A stretch of 21,845 bases of DNA from the IMG/VR virus record IMGVR_UViG_3300005617_000110, positions 1 through 21,845 of that record, one strand, 5' to 3'. A program made the position numbers and the translations under genes. This DNA is from a virus. Positions 14,494-21,095 of the stretch are shown one piece after another. The notes beneath the pieces were generated by a model, which was not told the DNA's origin, ran no database searches, and worked only from the letters and a program-made list of their open reading frames with translations. Every line of letters begins with the position of its first letter. Within the stretch, counting starts at the first letter, position 1.

Positions 14494-14695
14494 ACTGAGC
14501 CATCGGCATTCGCATCAGCGTCCCGCACACATCCTGCCGGAAAGCCGCTACGCCGCGCGCGAAAGCTCTCGACTGAAGCATCTCTTCCTGCGTCTGCCGC
14601 CACGTGCGCTGATATTCCGCTTTGTGGAACTTGCACCAGTGGTGTTCTGAGGCGGATTCGGAGTCGCATCCGCCTTTCCAATCACATGTAGCCAT
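14417..14695 (-). CDS. Small zinc-finger phage protein
   Basis: This is a 92-residue protein on the minus strand. The frame extends further upstream, but ATG at 14695 gives a family-like start, MATCDWKGGCD. C4, C10, H18 or H19, C21 and H24 form a probable zinc finger, followed by a helical region (KAEYQRTWRQTQEEMLQSRAFARG). I recall proteins of this build from phage genomes, without an assigned function. It lies tail-to-tail with a plus-strand hypothetical gene and divergent from the protease gene, in which its upstream frame has no meaning. No strong Shine-Dalgarno is visible. Confidence 0.55.
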   Translation of the reverse strand: MATCDWKGGCDSESASEHHWCKFHKAEYQRTWRQTQEEMLQSRAFARGVAAFRQDVCGTLMRMPMAQFSGQAVAKWIWDRPLPTFENNCKDS

Positions 14696-14768
14696 ATCGG
14701 CTAGTCTACTGTACAAATTAGCCCATATGTTGTGGGGCATATGCACGGTCGCGTACCATCCGCGCTGT

Positions 14769-16034
14769 ATGGTTCTCAAGAACGGCTATATGGCGCTGGC
14801 GTTAAAACTCCAGGAAGCCGTCACCAAATCACCCGAAAAGTTCAAGGAAAAGCTGGAAGCGGCGCTGGCCGCCGAGACGGAAGACGGGCCGTGGAAAGCG
14901 TTTCTCGAAGCGGGAGCACGCCACTCAGCCTCGGACATGGGCCATCTGCAAGCGATTCACGACGCCTCGATGGTGTTGGGCGCTTCTTGCGGTGGCGGCA
15001 TGGAAGAGTCTGCTAAGCCGGAATCCTCTGGCGTCAGGCTCGTTGAATCGGCGGCGACCCTCGAACCCATCGTGATTCGTGAAGCTCGGGCAGACTATGA
15101 GATCAAGCTCATCGCACCCGGAAAGGGCAGCAGCGCATTCTATCCCGCCGAAGTGCTGAAGCGCGACGGGCCGAAGGTCTTCAAGGCCAACACCCATGTC
15201 TACGTCAACCATCCGACGATGGCGGAAGAGGCGCAGCGTCCCGAGGGCGACGTAAAGAACCTTGCTGGCGTGCTGACCACCGATGCCGTTTATCACGAGT
15301 CGCACCCGAAGGGCGAAGGACTCTACGCGCGAATGAAGGTCTTTGCCGACCATGGCCAGATGGTCGAAGAGAAGGCCGCACACGTAGGCATGAGCATTCG
15401 CGCTTCGGGCATCGCGGAAGCGAGCCGGAAGCATGAAGGACTACCCGTTCTCAAGGAATTGACCCGCGCCGAATCGGTCGATGTTGTGACCAGAGCGGGC
15501 GCGGGAGGCATGATTTTGACCGAATCGGAAGGCGTCAAGAAACTTTACGAGGCGCTTTCTGTCGCTCCATTAACCCCAACACAGGAGGCCGGAATGACGG
15601 CTGAAGAGACTCAACGTTTAATCGAGGCAGCCGTAGCGCCGTTTAAGGCTCGCGCCATTCAGGGCGATGCACGAGGCGAAGCTACCCGGCTGCTGGAAAC
15701 TATCACACTGCCGCAGGTGGCAAAGAATCGCATCATCGAGCGGGCCATCGCGAATCCGGCGACCACCGCAACTGGCGAACTCGATCTCGACAAACTGCGC
15801 GAATGCGTCGTAGCCGAATCGAAGGCGGAAGGCGAATATCTGGCGGCCATCACTGGCGGCTCCCGCATTCAGGGAATGGGCATCAGCGCTCCTGCTGCCC
15901 CGCCGAAGGCCGAAGACATCGCCACCCGTGAAGCCCGCGAGCAGCGCGAGTTTGCCGATGAGGTGAGCATCTATGAATCTCTCGGCATGTCGAAGCGCGG
16001 TGCGGAATTCGCCGCGAAAGGACGGGCCGCGTAA
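14769..16034 (+). CDS. Capsid maturation protease with C-terminal scaffold
   Basis: This is about 421 residues from ATG 14769 (ATG 14790 is an alternative; upstream in-frame codons run antisense to another gene). Residues about 95-250 look like a prohead protease. ADYEIKLIAPG starts the domain, the likely catalytic His is H148 in YVNHP, the likely Ser is S209 in VGMSIRASG, and SVDVVTRAGAGG closes it. Residues 276-421 are helical and charged, as expected for a scaffold that fills the procapsid. The gene directly precedes the decoration and major capsid genes, the usual order. An internal ribosome binding site would release the scaffold alone. Catalytic assignments are by analogy. Confidence 0.8.
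   Translation: MVLKNGYMALALKLQEAVTKSPEKFKEKLEAALAAETEDGPWKAFLEAGARHSASDMGHLQAIHDASMVLGASCGGGMEESAKPESSGVRLVESAATLEPIVIREARADYEIKLIAPGKGSSAFYPAEVLKRDGPKVFKANTHVYVNHPTMAEEAQRPEGDVKNLAGVLTTDAVYHESHPKGEGLYARMKVFADHGQMVEEKAAHVGMSIRASGIAEASRKHEGLPVLKELTRAESVDVVTRAGAGGMILTESEGVKKLYEALSVAPLTPTQEAGMTAEETQRLIEAAVAPFKARAIQGDARGEATRLLETITLPQVAKNRIIERAIANPATTATGELDLDKLRECVVAESKAEGEYLAAITGGSRIQGMGISAPAAPPKAEDIATREAREQREFADEVSIYESLGMSKRGAEFAAKGRAA
15583..15588 (+). promoter_or_regulatory. Internal ribosome binding site for nested scaffold
   Basis: AGGAGG lies five bases before an in-frame ATG at 15594, inside the protease gene and precisely at the border between protease and helical domains. It is a stronger site than anything at the start of the full-length gene. 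Confidence 0.6.
15594..16034 (+). CDS. Nested capsid scaffold protein (internal start)
   Basis: In-frame initiation at ATG 15594 would give a 146-residue protein identical to the C-terminus of the protease gene product, starting MTAEETQRLIEAAVAPF. It is predicted to be mainly helical and charged, with segments such as DLDKLRECVVAESKAEGEYL. The arrangement parallels lambda, where Nu3 scaffold is produced from within the C protease gene. The perfect AGGAGG five bases upstream is the direct evidence; production of the protein is inferred. The alternative is that the site is a by-product of Gln-Glu codons. Confidence 0.5.
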   Translation: MTAEETQRLIEAAVAPFKARAIQGDARGEATRLLETITLPQVAKNRIIERAIANPATTATGELDLDKLRECVVAESKAEGEYLAAITGGSRIQGMGISAPAAPPKAEDIATREAREQREFADEVSIYESLGMSKRGAEFAAKGRAA

Positions 16035-16447
16035 TGAAGAATCAGATTTATCTCGGCACTCCCACAAGCCCGCGGTTCGCGCTTTGCCCCACGACGGTAA
16101 CGGCTGGTATGCCGGTGCTGATCGGGAATGAGCCGGCTGTGGCGCTCGATGACTACCAGAGCAACCTCGGCGGCACGACTTTCTACATGGCGGGAACCTA
16201 CGGGCTGACGGTCATTGGCCGCAGTTCGGAATCGCCCGTCGTCACTGCTGGCATCAAACCCGGCGACCGAATTTACGCCGTTGGCACGCTGGACAGCGCC
16301 ACCAACGTAACCACCGCGTTGACTCTCGACGCGAACAGTTCGACCGGAACTTTATTCGGTTATCTTGACCCGCAATACAACACGGCCATCACAGCGGGGA
16401 CCACCAATACATACGCGGGTGTGAAGCTCGCAGGGAGCGGAAGCTAA
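16034..16447 (+). CDS. DUF2190-like capsid decoration protein
   Basis: This 137-residue protein lies between protease/scaffold and major capsid genes, overlapping both through TAATG. The sequence matches the DUF2190 type: TAGMPVLIGNEPAVALDDY, TTFYMAGTYGLTVIG and IKPGDRIYAVGTLDSATN, an all-beta layout in which such proteins cap or stabilise the capsid surface. Length and position are typical. The C-terminal third is Thr/Ala/Gly-rich. It was probably produced in amounts close to those of the capsid protein because the two are tightly coupled. Confidence 0.78.
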   Translation: MKNQIYLGTPTSPRFALCPTTVTAGMPVLIGNEPAVALDDYQSNLGGTTFYMAGTYGLTVIGRSSESPVVTAGIKPGDRIYAVGTLDSATNVTTALTLDANSSTGTLFGYLDPQYNTAITAGTTNTYAGVKLAGSGS

Positions 16448-17781
16448 TGCCTGTTACTAACTTTCAACCTCAAGAGCAGATCTCCGATTCCGCCTTCGAC
16501 GAAATGATTGCGTCGGGCTTCCGGCCGATCAGTCGGCAGAAGAACTCGCGGAGGATTCGCGAGGCTGCGCGCCTCTACGCCGACGTGTTGGAAGGAAGGG
16601 TCGAGCCATTCCTTCTGAAGCAGGCCATCAAGCCGACCGATGAACTTTTCGTTTACCACCTGAACCAGAAATATCCCGGCATCTTTGGCGACAACTTCAA
16701 GATGCAGGGATTGCGCGAAGCGATGAGCACCACGGACTATCAGGCGCTCTTCGTTGACGTCATCGACCGCCAGTATTACGGTTGGTACAATGATTGGCCC
16801 ATCGAAACGTACCCGCTGGTGAAGCGGCACACGTGCATGGACTTCCGCGTCGTCAAACGCTACCTCTACGACGGCATGGTGACTCCATGGACCGCCGTTG
16901 ATTCCGGCGCGCCGGCTCCGATGACCTCGCTGACCGGACCCGTTCCGCAGGGCGGCAGCAACGCGCAGACCGCGAGCACAGCAGCCGTCACGTATCAGCC
17001 GAAGGCTTACAAGGCCGGGGCTTCGATCACGTGGCAGGCCGGCGTGAATGACGATCTCGGCATCTTCCGAGACGTTCCGAAGCGGTTGGCCATCGAAGGA
17101 AACCGGGGCACGGCGAAACTGATCACGCAGTTCTTCTTCGACAGCAACGGGCCGAACGCTTCGCTCTATACCACGGGTTCTGGCACTTACGGCAATATCA
17201 TCAACCAGGCCAACGGCGCCAGCACCAACAACCCGCCGCTCGACGCGCAGGGGCTTCAAGACGCATTCACGGTCTTGATGAATATGAAGGACGACACTGG
17301 CAACCCGATCATGGTCATGGGCAATGCCACCATTTATCTGGTGCACGCTCTGACCGAATGGGTGACTGTTCAAAACCTGATGAACACTCTCACGAGCAAC
17401 ATCAGCGTCACTGGCGGTACGCAGACTTCGGCCACCTTCCCGGCGTACCAGTTGACGATCAATAACTGGATGAAGGCCAAGGTTGTGCCGATTGCCGATC
17501 CGTATCTTTCGATCGTGGCCACGGCGCATCCGCATAGCTGGGCACTCGTTGTCGATCCCGGCAGCGTCAACCGCCCCGCAGTCGAATTCGGCCAGTTGCG
17601 CGGCTTCGAGACTCCCCAGATTTACCAGCGCGTGCCGAATATTCAGCGGTTGGGCGGCGGCGTGGAAGTCACCATGGGACAGTACGACACCTTGACCAAC
17701 GACCTGCAAATCATCGGCGTTCAGGGTGGGACGCAGATTGACGGACGCAGCACAGTGGCGTCCAACGCTTCCGGGTCGTAA
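16447..17781 (+). CDS. Major capsid protein
   Basis: This 444-residue protein has the size and position of an HK97-fold major capsid subunit, with some similarity in layout to Mu gpT-type heads. The first 110 residues are helical and polar, probably the N-arm. Later segments include YPLVKRHTCMDFRVVKRY, KAYKAGASITWQAGVNDDLG, a variable Gly/Asn/Thr-rich loop near 240-270, and VVDPGSVNRPAVEFGQLRGFE followed by RLGGGVEVTMGQYDTLTNDL near the C-terminus. There is no sign of truncation. An intrinsic terminator follows immediately. The long open frame on the opposite strand is a GC-driven shadow. Confidence 0.88.
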   Translation: MPVTNFQPQEQISDSAFDEMIASGFRPISRQKNSRRIREAARLYADVLEGRVEPFLLKQAIKPTDELFVYHLNQKYPGIFGDNFKMQGLREAMSTTDYQALFVDVIDRQYYGWYNDWPIETYPLVKRHTCMDFRVVKRYLYDGMVTPWTAVDSGAPAPMTSLTGPVPQGGSNAQTASTAAVTYQPKAYKAGASITWQAGVNDDLGIFRDVPKRLAIEGNRGTAKLITQFFFDSNGPNASLYTTGSGTYGNIINQANGASTNNPPLDAQGLQDAFTVLMNMKDDTGNPIMVMGNATIYLVHALTEWVTVQNLMNTLTSNISVTGGTQTSATFPAYQLTINNWMKAKVVPIADPYLSIVATAHPHSWALVVDPGSVNRPAVEFGQLRGFETPQIYQRVPNIQRLGGGVEVTMGQYDTLTNDLQIIGVQGGTQIDGRSTVASNASGS

Positions 17782-17806
17782 CGCGATTGCTCCTCGGAAG
17801 AAACGG

Positions 17807-17834
17807 GCCGGGGGCTTAGGCTCCCGGCTTTTTT
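17807..17834 (+). terminator. Intrinsic terminator after the major capsid gene
   Basis: A nine-base-pair stem with one G-U pair (17807-17815 with 17820-17828) and a TTAG loop is followed by six T (17829-17834). It begins 25 bases after the capsid stop and should end or reduce transcription before the tail genes. Confidence 0.85.
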
Positions 17835-17863
17835 GTTGACTGAATATGGCTGCTAATCCCAAA

Positions 17864-18289
17864 TTACTTAGGCTGTTTTCGATACGGACCGCGAAGCAAG
17901 CCGGCTGGGATGCCCTTCCGTCTACGCATCCGGTTCGTGGCATCCCTCCTGCACTGCAGGCAGGAGCGAGTTCCGCGGTAAACCATCGTGTTTTCCGGCG
18001 TGAACTCGTGGCCGTAATTGCAATGTGTTTTTTCTCGGTTGCGCTTGCCTGTTTCGCCCCTGCGGATGTTTTCTTTAGCGGTGACTGGTTCAAGGTGGTC
18101 TGGATTGACGCAACAACGAACGCGGCAGAGATGGTCGAGCTGCAAGCCGTCAGGTACCGGCCCGCGAAGGCGAGTATAGATCAATCGGTATGGGCCATAT
18201 CCTCGACACAGCCATCCCATCCAAATCCAGCAACCGGATTCGGTAACCGGGATATAGTTTTCAAGAATAGGTATTCTTTTATTAGCCAT
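17864..18289 (-). CDS. HNH homing endonuclease
   Basis: This 141-residue protein on the minus strand starts at 18289 with GGAGG a few bases upstream. GCWIWMGWLCRGYG (residues 19-32) and the core LQLDHLCRVRCCVNPDHLEP (49-68) give the HNH residues H53, N62 and H65, with C55, C59 or C60 probably binding zinc. A second Cys/His module follows, CNYGHEFTPEN with SCLQCRRD (90-115), and the C-terminus is very basic. These are features of free-standing homing endonucleases of phages. It sits alone, opposite in strand, behind the capsid terminator and before the connector gene. It belongs to a different subfamily than the HNH-type gene at 2785. Confidence 0.88.
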   Translation of the reverse strand: MANKRIPILENYIPVTESGCWIWMGWLCRGYGPYRLIYTRLRGPVPDGLQLDHLCRVRCCVNPDHLEPVTAKENIRRGETGKRNREKTHCNYGHEFTPENTMVYRGTRSCLQCRRDATNRMRRRKGIPAGLLRGPYRKQPK

Positions 18290-18366
18290 GCGCCCTCCTC
18301 AAGGTGCATCGGTCAGGGCCGCGCGATGCTTCAACATTGTAGCGGCTCGTTTCATTTTACCGCCAC

Positions 18367-18373
18367 GGGAGGG
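18367..18373 (+). promoter_or_regulatory. Ribosome binding site for the connector gene
   Basis: GGGAGGG is eight bases before ATG 18382. The 92-base gap between this gene and the divergent HNH gene must also hold any promoter restarting transcription after the capsid terminator, but I could not identify a convincing one. Confidence 0.6.
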
Positions 18374-18381
18374 TATTTCTA

Positions 18382-18861
18382 ATGGCGGCTCAGATCGATT
18401 TCACCTACGATTTTTCGACCAACCTCCGGGTGGCGAACGTGCGCCTGCTGATCTCGGACACGATCAACACGGACGCGCAGCCGGCCATTTTCAGCGATAC
18501 CGAAATCAACGCCTTTTACAACATCCAGCAGGCCACGTTTCAGTCGTCCATGTTCTTCAGCGGCTCAGCGGGCCGCGATCTGCCGTACTCTCCCGTCTCC
18601 ACTCTCCGCGTGGCGGCGCTGGCGCTCGATTCGCTGGCGTCCAATGCTTCCCGGCTATCGGCCATTACCAAGCTGCTCGACGTGTCGCTTTCGCCCAAGG
18701 AGGCGGCGGTATCGCTGCGCGATCAGGCGATGCAGTATCGGACCACCGATGACGAATCGGGCGCTATGGTGCTGTTTGAGCAGGCCACTACCGTCTGGGG
18801 ATTTGCTCAAAGATTTTGGAATCAATACCAGCGGCAGACGGCGGGTGGGGGGCAGTTTTGA
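18382..18861 (+). CDS. Head-tail connector protein (gp6/gp15-like)
   Basis: This 159-residue protein is mainly helical. VRLLISDT and AIFSDTEINAFY near the N-terminus are typical of the adaptor family that docks beneath the portal ring and extends the DNA channel. The middle section (TLRVAALALDSLASNASRLSAITKLLDVSL) matches the helix bundle, with a polar C-terminal tail. Its place as the first gene after the capsid region is the usual one. A good ribosome binding site precedes it. It overlaps the next gene at TTGA. Confidence 0.78.
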   Translation: MAAQIDFTYDFSTNLRVANVRLLISDTINTDAQPAIFSDTEINAFYNIQQATFQSSMFFSGSAGRDLPYSPVSTLRVAALALDSLASNASRLSAITKLLDVSLSPKEAAVSLRDQAMQYRTTDDESGAMVLFEQATTVWGFAQRFWNQYQRQTAGGGQF

Positions 18862-19292
18862 ATCAGAACTTCATCCATCAGGCCATCCTCGGTGTAATGC
18901 CCGCAGTTCGCGCCACGGGGCTGCTGGTGAGCCTCGCGACCTTTCAGAGGCCCACGGGTGCCAGCGATAGCGCACCAGCCGGAACGCTCGACGATGAAGG
19001 CTTCCCGCTTGGGACTTACGAAGATGTGACCGGCCTAGTCGCCATCCCCTGTACAGCGCCGCCGATTGGAACGGGCGAGGGGATCTCGGCCACCGAAACC
19101 AAGGGGCTGGAAGAGTTGATGCTCGACGCGCCGAAGCATGTGCTGTTGGACCGCCGATACGATGCGGTTGAGGTTGGCTGGCGTCAGGGCTGGCGCGTCA
19201 CCATCGACGGAGTGATCTTCGATGTGATGGGCGCAGAGGGCGATTCGCAGGGGCAGATGACGCGCGTCTATGTTCGGAGGTTCACGCAATGA
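18858..19292 (+). CDS. Probable head closure (stopper) protein
   Basis: This is a 144-residue protein. I chose TTG 18858, which overlaps the upstream stop as TTGA and lies after a G-rich stretch; an ATG at 18816 inside the connector gene is the alternative. The protein is mostly beta: SLATFQRPTG, VAIPCTAPPIGTGEG, KHVLLDRRYDAVEVGWRQGWRV and VIFDVMGAEGDSQGQMTRVYVRRF. The C-terminal part resembles head closure proteins that seal the connector. The assignment rests on this pattern and on gene order. It ends in ATGA with the next gene. Confidence 0.6.
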   Translation: MNQNFIHQAILGVMPAVRATGLLVSLATFQRPTGASDSAPAGTLDDEGFPLGTYEDVTGLVAIPCTAPPIGTGEGISATETKGLEELMLDAPKHVLLDRRYDAVEVGWRQGWRVTIDGVIFDVMGAEGDSQGQMTRVYVRRFTQ

Positions 19293-19735
19293 CCCTCTAC
19301 TCCCGTATGCGCCTGCTGGCCTTTCAGGAATCGACACTCCGCGCATTCTTTGGCGACGATCTGACCACGTTTCGCTGGTTCTACATTCAGGTTCCAGCCG
19401 GAATCATCGGAGTTCAGACATGCGCCCGGGTCCTGACAGTTTCGCAGATCGTGGATAACGTCCACGGCGTGCCGATGCGGAAGCAGCTCACCCAGGACCG
19501 CACGCAGATCGACGTGCTGGACAAGCGTCCATCGGTGGCGGCGGAAGCGGCGGCGGCGATTGATGCCTGGTTGGAGCGTGCCGACTTCGCCCGCAATTCG
19601 GCTTTTACTTCGCCCGCAGGCAACTGGCCTGGCACGAATATCAAATTAAATGATCGTGGGGGGCTGGACTACCAGACGCAGCGTCCCACCCCGTGCGTGA
19701 GTCTGGAATACCGAATTTGGAACGACAACACCTAA
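19289..19735 (+). CDS. Probable tail terminator or tail completion protein
   Basis: This 148-residue protein starts in ATGA and precedes the tail tube gene. It has an N-terminal helical part, a middle segment with NVHGVPMRKQLTQDRTQIDVLDKR and an Ala-rich helix (VAAEAAAAIDAWLERADF), and a C-terminal beta part ending in SLEYRIWND. Tail terminators often combine such an arrangement with a conserved final strand, and they lie just before the tube gene. The gp10-like gene normally found next to it is missing here and lies reversed upstream. The role is inferred mainly from order. Confidence 0.55.
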   Translation: MTLYSRMRLLAFQESTLRAFFGDDLTTFRWFYIQVPAGIIGVQTCARVLTVSQIVDNVHGVPMRKQLTQDRTQIDVLDKRPSVAAEAAAAIDAWLERADFARNSAFTSPAGNWPGTNIKLNDRGGLDYQTQRPTPCVSLEYRIWNDNT

Positions 19736-19741
19736 AAGGAG
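19736..19741 (+). promoter_or_regulatory. Strong ribosome binding site for the tail tube
   Basis: AAGGAG is seven bases before ATG 19749, fitting high expression of the tube subunit. It contrasts with the chaperone gene just downstream, which lacks such a site. Confidence 0.7.
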
Positions 19742-19748
19742 AACGACA

Positions 19749-20237
19749 ATGCCCCTCGTACCGCCCGGATTACCAGCATCAAATCTAGTGTTGATGCTGC
19801 AGACCACCGAAAGCCCCGCCCGTTACAATGCGGTGGCGAACCTCGGAGACTTCACTGGCCCCGGCCAAAGCACCACCACGGTAGACGTGTCGAAGCACGG
19901 CGATAAGTTCCGTAACTTCGTTGCTACCCTCATTGATCCGGGTACGATTACCTGCCCAGTTTGGTTCGTGCCGACCGAGCCGACGCTTGCAGGTAACGCG
20001 CAGGCATTGGCCGAACTGGAGCAGAGCCGATCCTTTGAAAGCTGGCTGATCACGTTCGTTGACGATGCGGGCCTTATCACCGATCCGCAGATGACGTTCA
20101 ATGCCTACGTCTCGAAGTTCAGCCTGAAGGAACCCGTTGCAGGCGTCTACTCGGCTGACGCGGAATTCCGCATTTCCGGCGCCATCACGTACCTGTGGGA
20201 TGCCACGGTTATGCCGTCCGGTCAAGCTCTGCCGTAG
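19749..20237 (+). CDS. Major tail tube protein
   Basis: This 162-residue protein is beta-rich and sits between the tail terminator candidate and the two chaperone frames, the standard position for the tube subunit of long non-contractile tails. Typical parts are LVLMLQTTESPARYNAVANLGDFTG, a TTTVDVSKHGDKFRNFVATLIDPG segment, and the C-terminal FSLKEPVAGVYSADAEFRISGAITYL, matching the family's final strands. The strong ribosome binding site suits a protein needed in many copies. No extra domain is visible. Confidence 0.85.
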   Translation: MPLVPPGLPASNLVLMLQTTESPARYNAVANLGDFTGPGQSTTTVDVSKHGDKFRNFVATLIDPGTITCPVWFVPTEPTLAGNAQALAELEQSRSFESWLITFVDDAGLITDPQMTFNAYVSKFSLKEPVAGVYSADAEFRISGAITYLWDATVMPSGQALP

Positions 20238-20250
20238 TAACAATCCAAGC

Positions 20251-20275
20251 GCCATGGTATGTTTTATCCCATGGC
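20251..20275 (+). promoter_or_regulatory. Hairpin over the chaperone start codons
   Basis: A perfect seven-base inverted repeat (GCCATGG 20251-20257, CCATGGC 20269-20275) encloses an 11-base loop. ATG 20259 is in the loop and ATG 20271 in the right arm. No Shine-Dalgarno sequence is present. It may keep chaperone output low relative to the tube protein. Confidence 0.4.
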
Positions 20276-20690
20276 AGACAATGAAACCCCACTCCCGCCG
20301 AACGAATGGCCCAAGGTCACGGTCGGCGGGACTACCTACGAAGTGCGGTATGGAATGACCGCCAACTACCAACTCAGCAAAGCGGGCGTCTCGCCCTCTG
20401 ATGCCTTGGGAGTCCTTACCCAAGGTGGCGCTCCCGAAAACCTCTCCCGAATCATTGACATCTGGCGTGCTTGCACCGCGCACCACTTCACTCTCGCAAA
20501 GCCAAAACTGGAGCCTCCAACCGCCGAACAGTGGGCGGAAACGCTCGACAATTACCCCACCGAGGTCTTCACCCAGATCGCCACAGCGGTACGGACTGCA
20601 ATCCTAAAATGGTCGCTGGAGCGAAAGACTCAAGCCGCGCCGACTCCAGCGACGACGGAAGCGGCTCAGACGCCGACTCCGATCAACTAA
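20259..20690 (+). CDS. Tail assembly chaperone, lambda G-like
   Basis: This is a 143-residue protein from ATG 20259 (or 139 from ATG 20271, which gives the N-terminus MADNET). It is acidic and probably helical after a short beta start (KVTVGGTTYEVRYG), with a Thr/Pro/Ala-rich end. It is directly downstream of the tail tube and upstream of the tape measure, with a second frame overlapping its 3' end at -1, the arrangement of lambda G and T. Such proteins coat the tape measure during tail assembly and are absent from the virion. No sequence family is certain; position and overlap carry the assignment. Confidence 0.75.
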   Translation: MFYPMADNETPLPPNEWPKVTVGGTTYEVRYGMTANYQLSKAGVSPSDALGVLTQGGAPENLSRIIDIWRACTAHHFTLAKPKLEPPTAEQWAETLDNYPTEVFTQIATAVRTAILKWSLERKTQAAPTPATTEAAQTPTPIN

Positions 20691-21094
20691 GCCCCGCGTA
20701 TTGGATGCGGATGTGGGCGTTTGCCACTGCGGCAGCGCCCATGGGTCTTGGCTTGCGAGATGCCGAGTTCTGGTATCTCGATCATGTGGAGTATGCAGCA
20801 AAATTGCGAGTGTGGCGCGAGCATCGACAGGACCAATACACGATGCTCGCGTTTCTGCGTGCCGACTTCCACAACGGTATGATGCCCCGCAAGAGCGGCA
20901 AAGCCTATACCCCGCAAGAATTCGGCGCACCCGGTAAGCAAACTGATCCTGGAGTCATCAAGAAGTGGACCCCGCAAGAGTTCCAGCAGCGCGTGGAATC
21001 GCAGCGGGTGGATAAAGAAGCTCAAAAACAAAAGCTATCGGTGGTTGCCAGCATGAAGGGCCAAGGGCAGGAGCTACCGAGAAAGAAGGCGTGA
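20608..21094 (+). CDS. Tail assembly chaperone, lambda T-like (-1 frame)
   Basis: This reading frame lies at -1 relative to the G-like gene and continues from within it to 21094. The frame is open back to about 20471, but its conserved-looking part begins near LSPAYWMRMWAFATAAAP. AEFWYLDHVEYAAKLRVW, FLRADFHNG and a KAYTPQEF segment match T-like chaperone ends. ATG 20608 is the best independent start but lacks a ribosome binding site, so a -1 frameshift fusion is more likely; slippage at 20621-20627 would yield about 278 residues in total. The tape measure starts two bases after its stop codon. Confidence 0.75.
20621..20666 (+). promoter_or_regulatory. Putative -1 frameshift site with stem-loop
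   Basis: The heptamer GCGAAAG (20621-20627) is in phase as G CGA AAG and differs by one base from lambda's GGGAAAG. Five bases later a six-base-pair stem (AGCCGC 20633-20638 with GCGGCT 20661-20666) could stimulate slippage. A weaker alternative is C CTA AAA at 20603-20609. Confidence 0.5.
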
Positions 21095-21095
21095 G

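Noticed and set aside
14622-14768. Extended N-terminus for the capsid protease
   Set aside because: The extra in-frame codons are antisense to the start of the zinc-finger gene and encode a Cys/His/Trp-rich stretch unlike a protease N-terminus.
14696-14768. Divergent promoter with CATATG direct repeats between the zinc-finger and protease genes
   Set aside because: Two CATATG hexamers and a TACAAA were noted, but no -35 element is at acceptable spacing, so no promoter is called.
16444-18093. Very long minus-strand open frame (549 residues) opposite the major capsid gene
   Set aside because: Its product is Arg/His/Val-rich with no domain, it exactly shadows the capsid codons in a GC-rich gene, and it runs into the HNH gene in another frame.
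17846-18382. 178-residue plus-strand frame between capsid and connector genes
   Set aside because: It is the antisense shadow of the HNH endonuclease, whose catalytic and zinc-binding residues are all on the minus strand.
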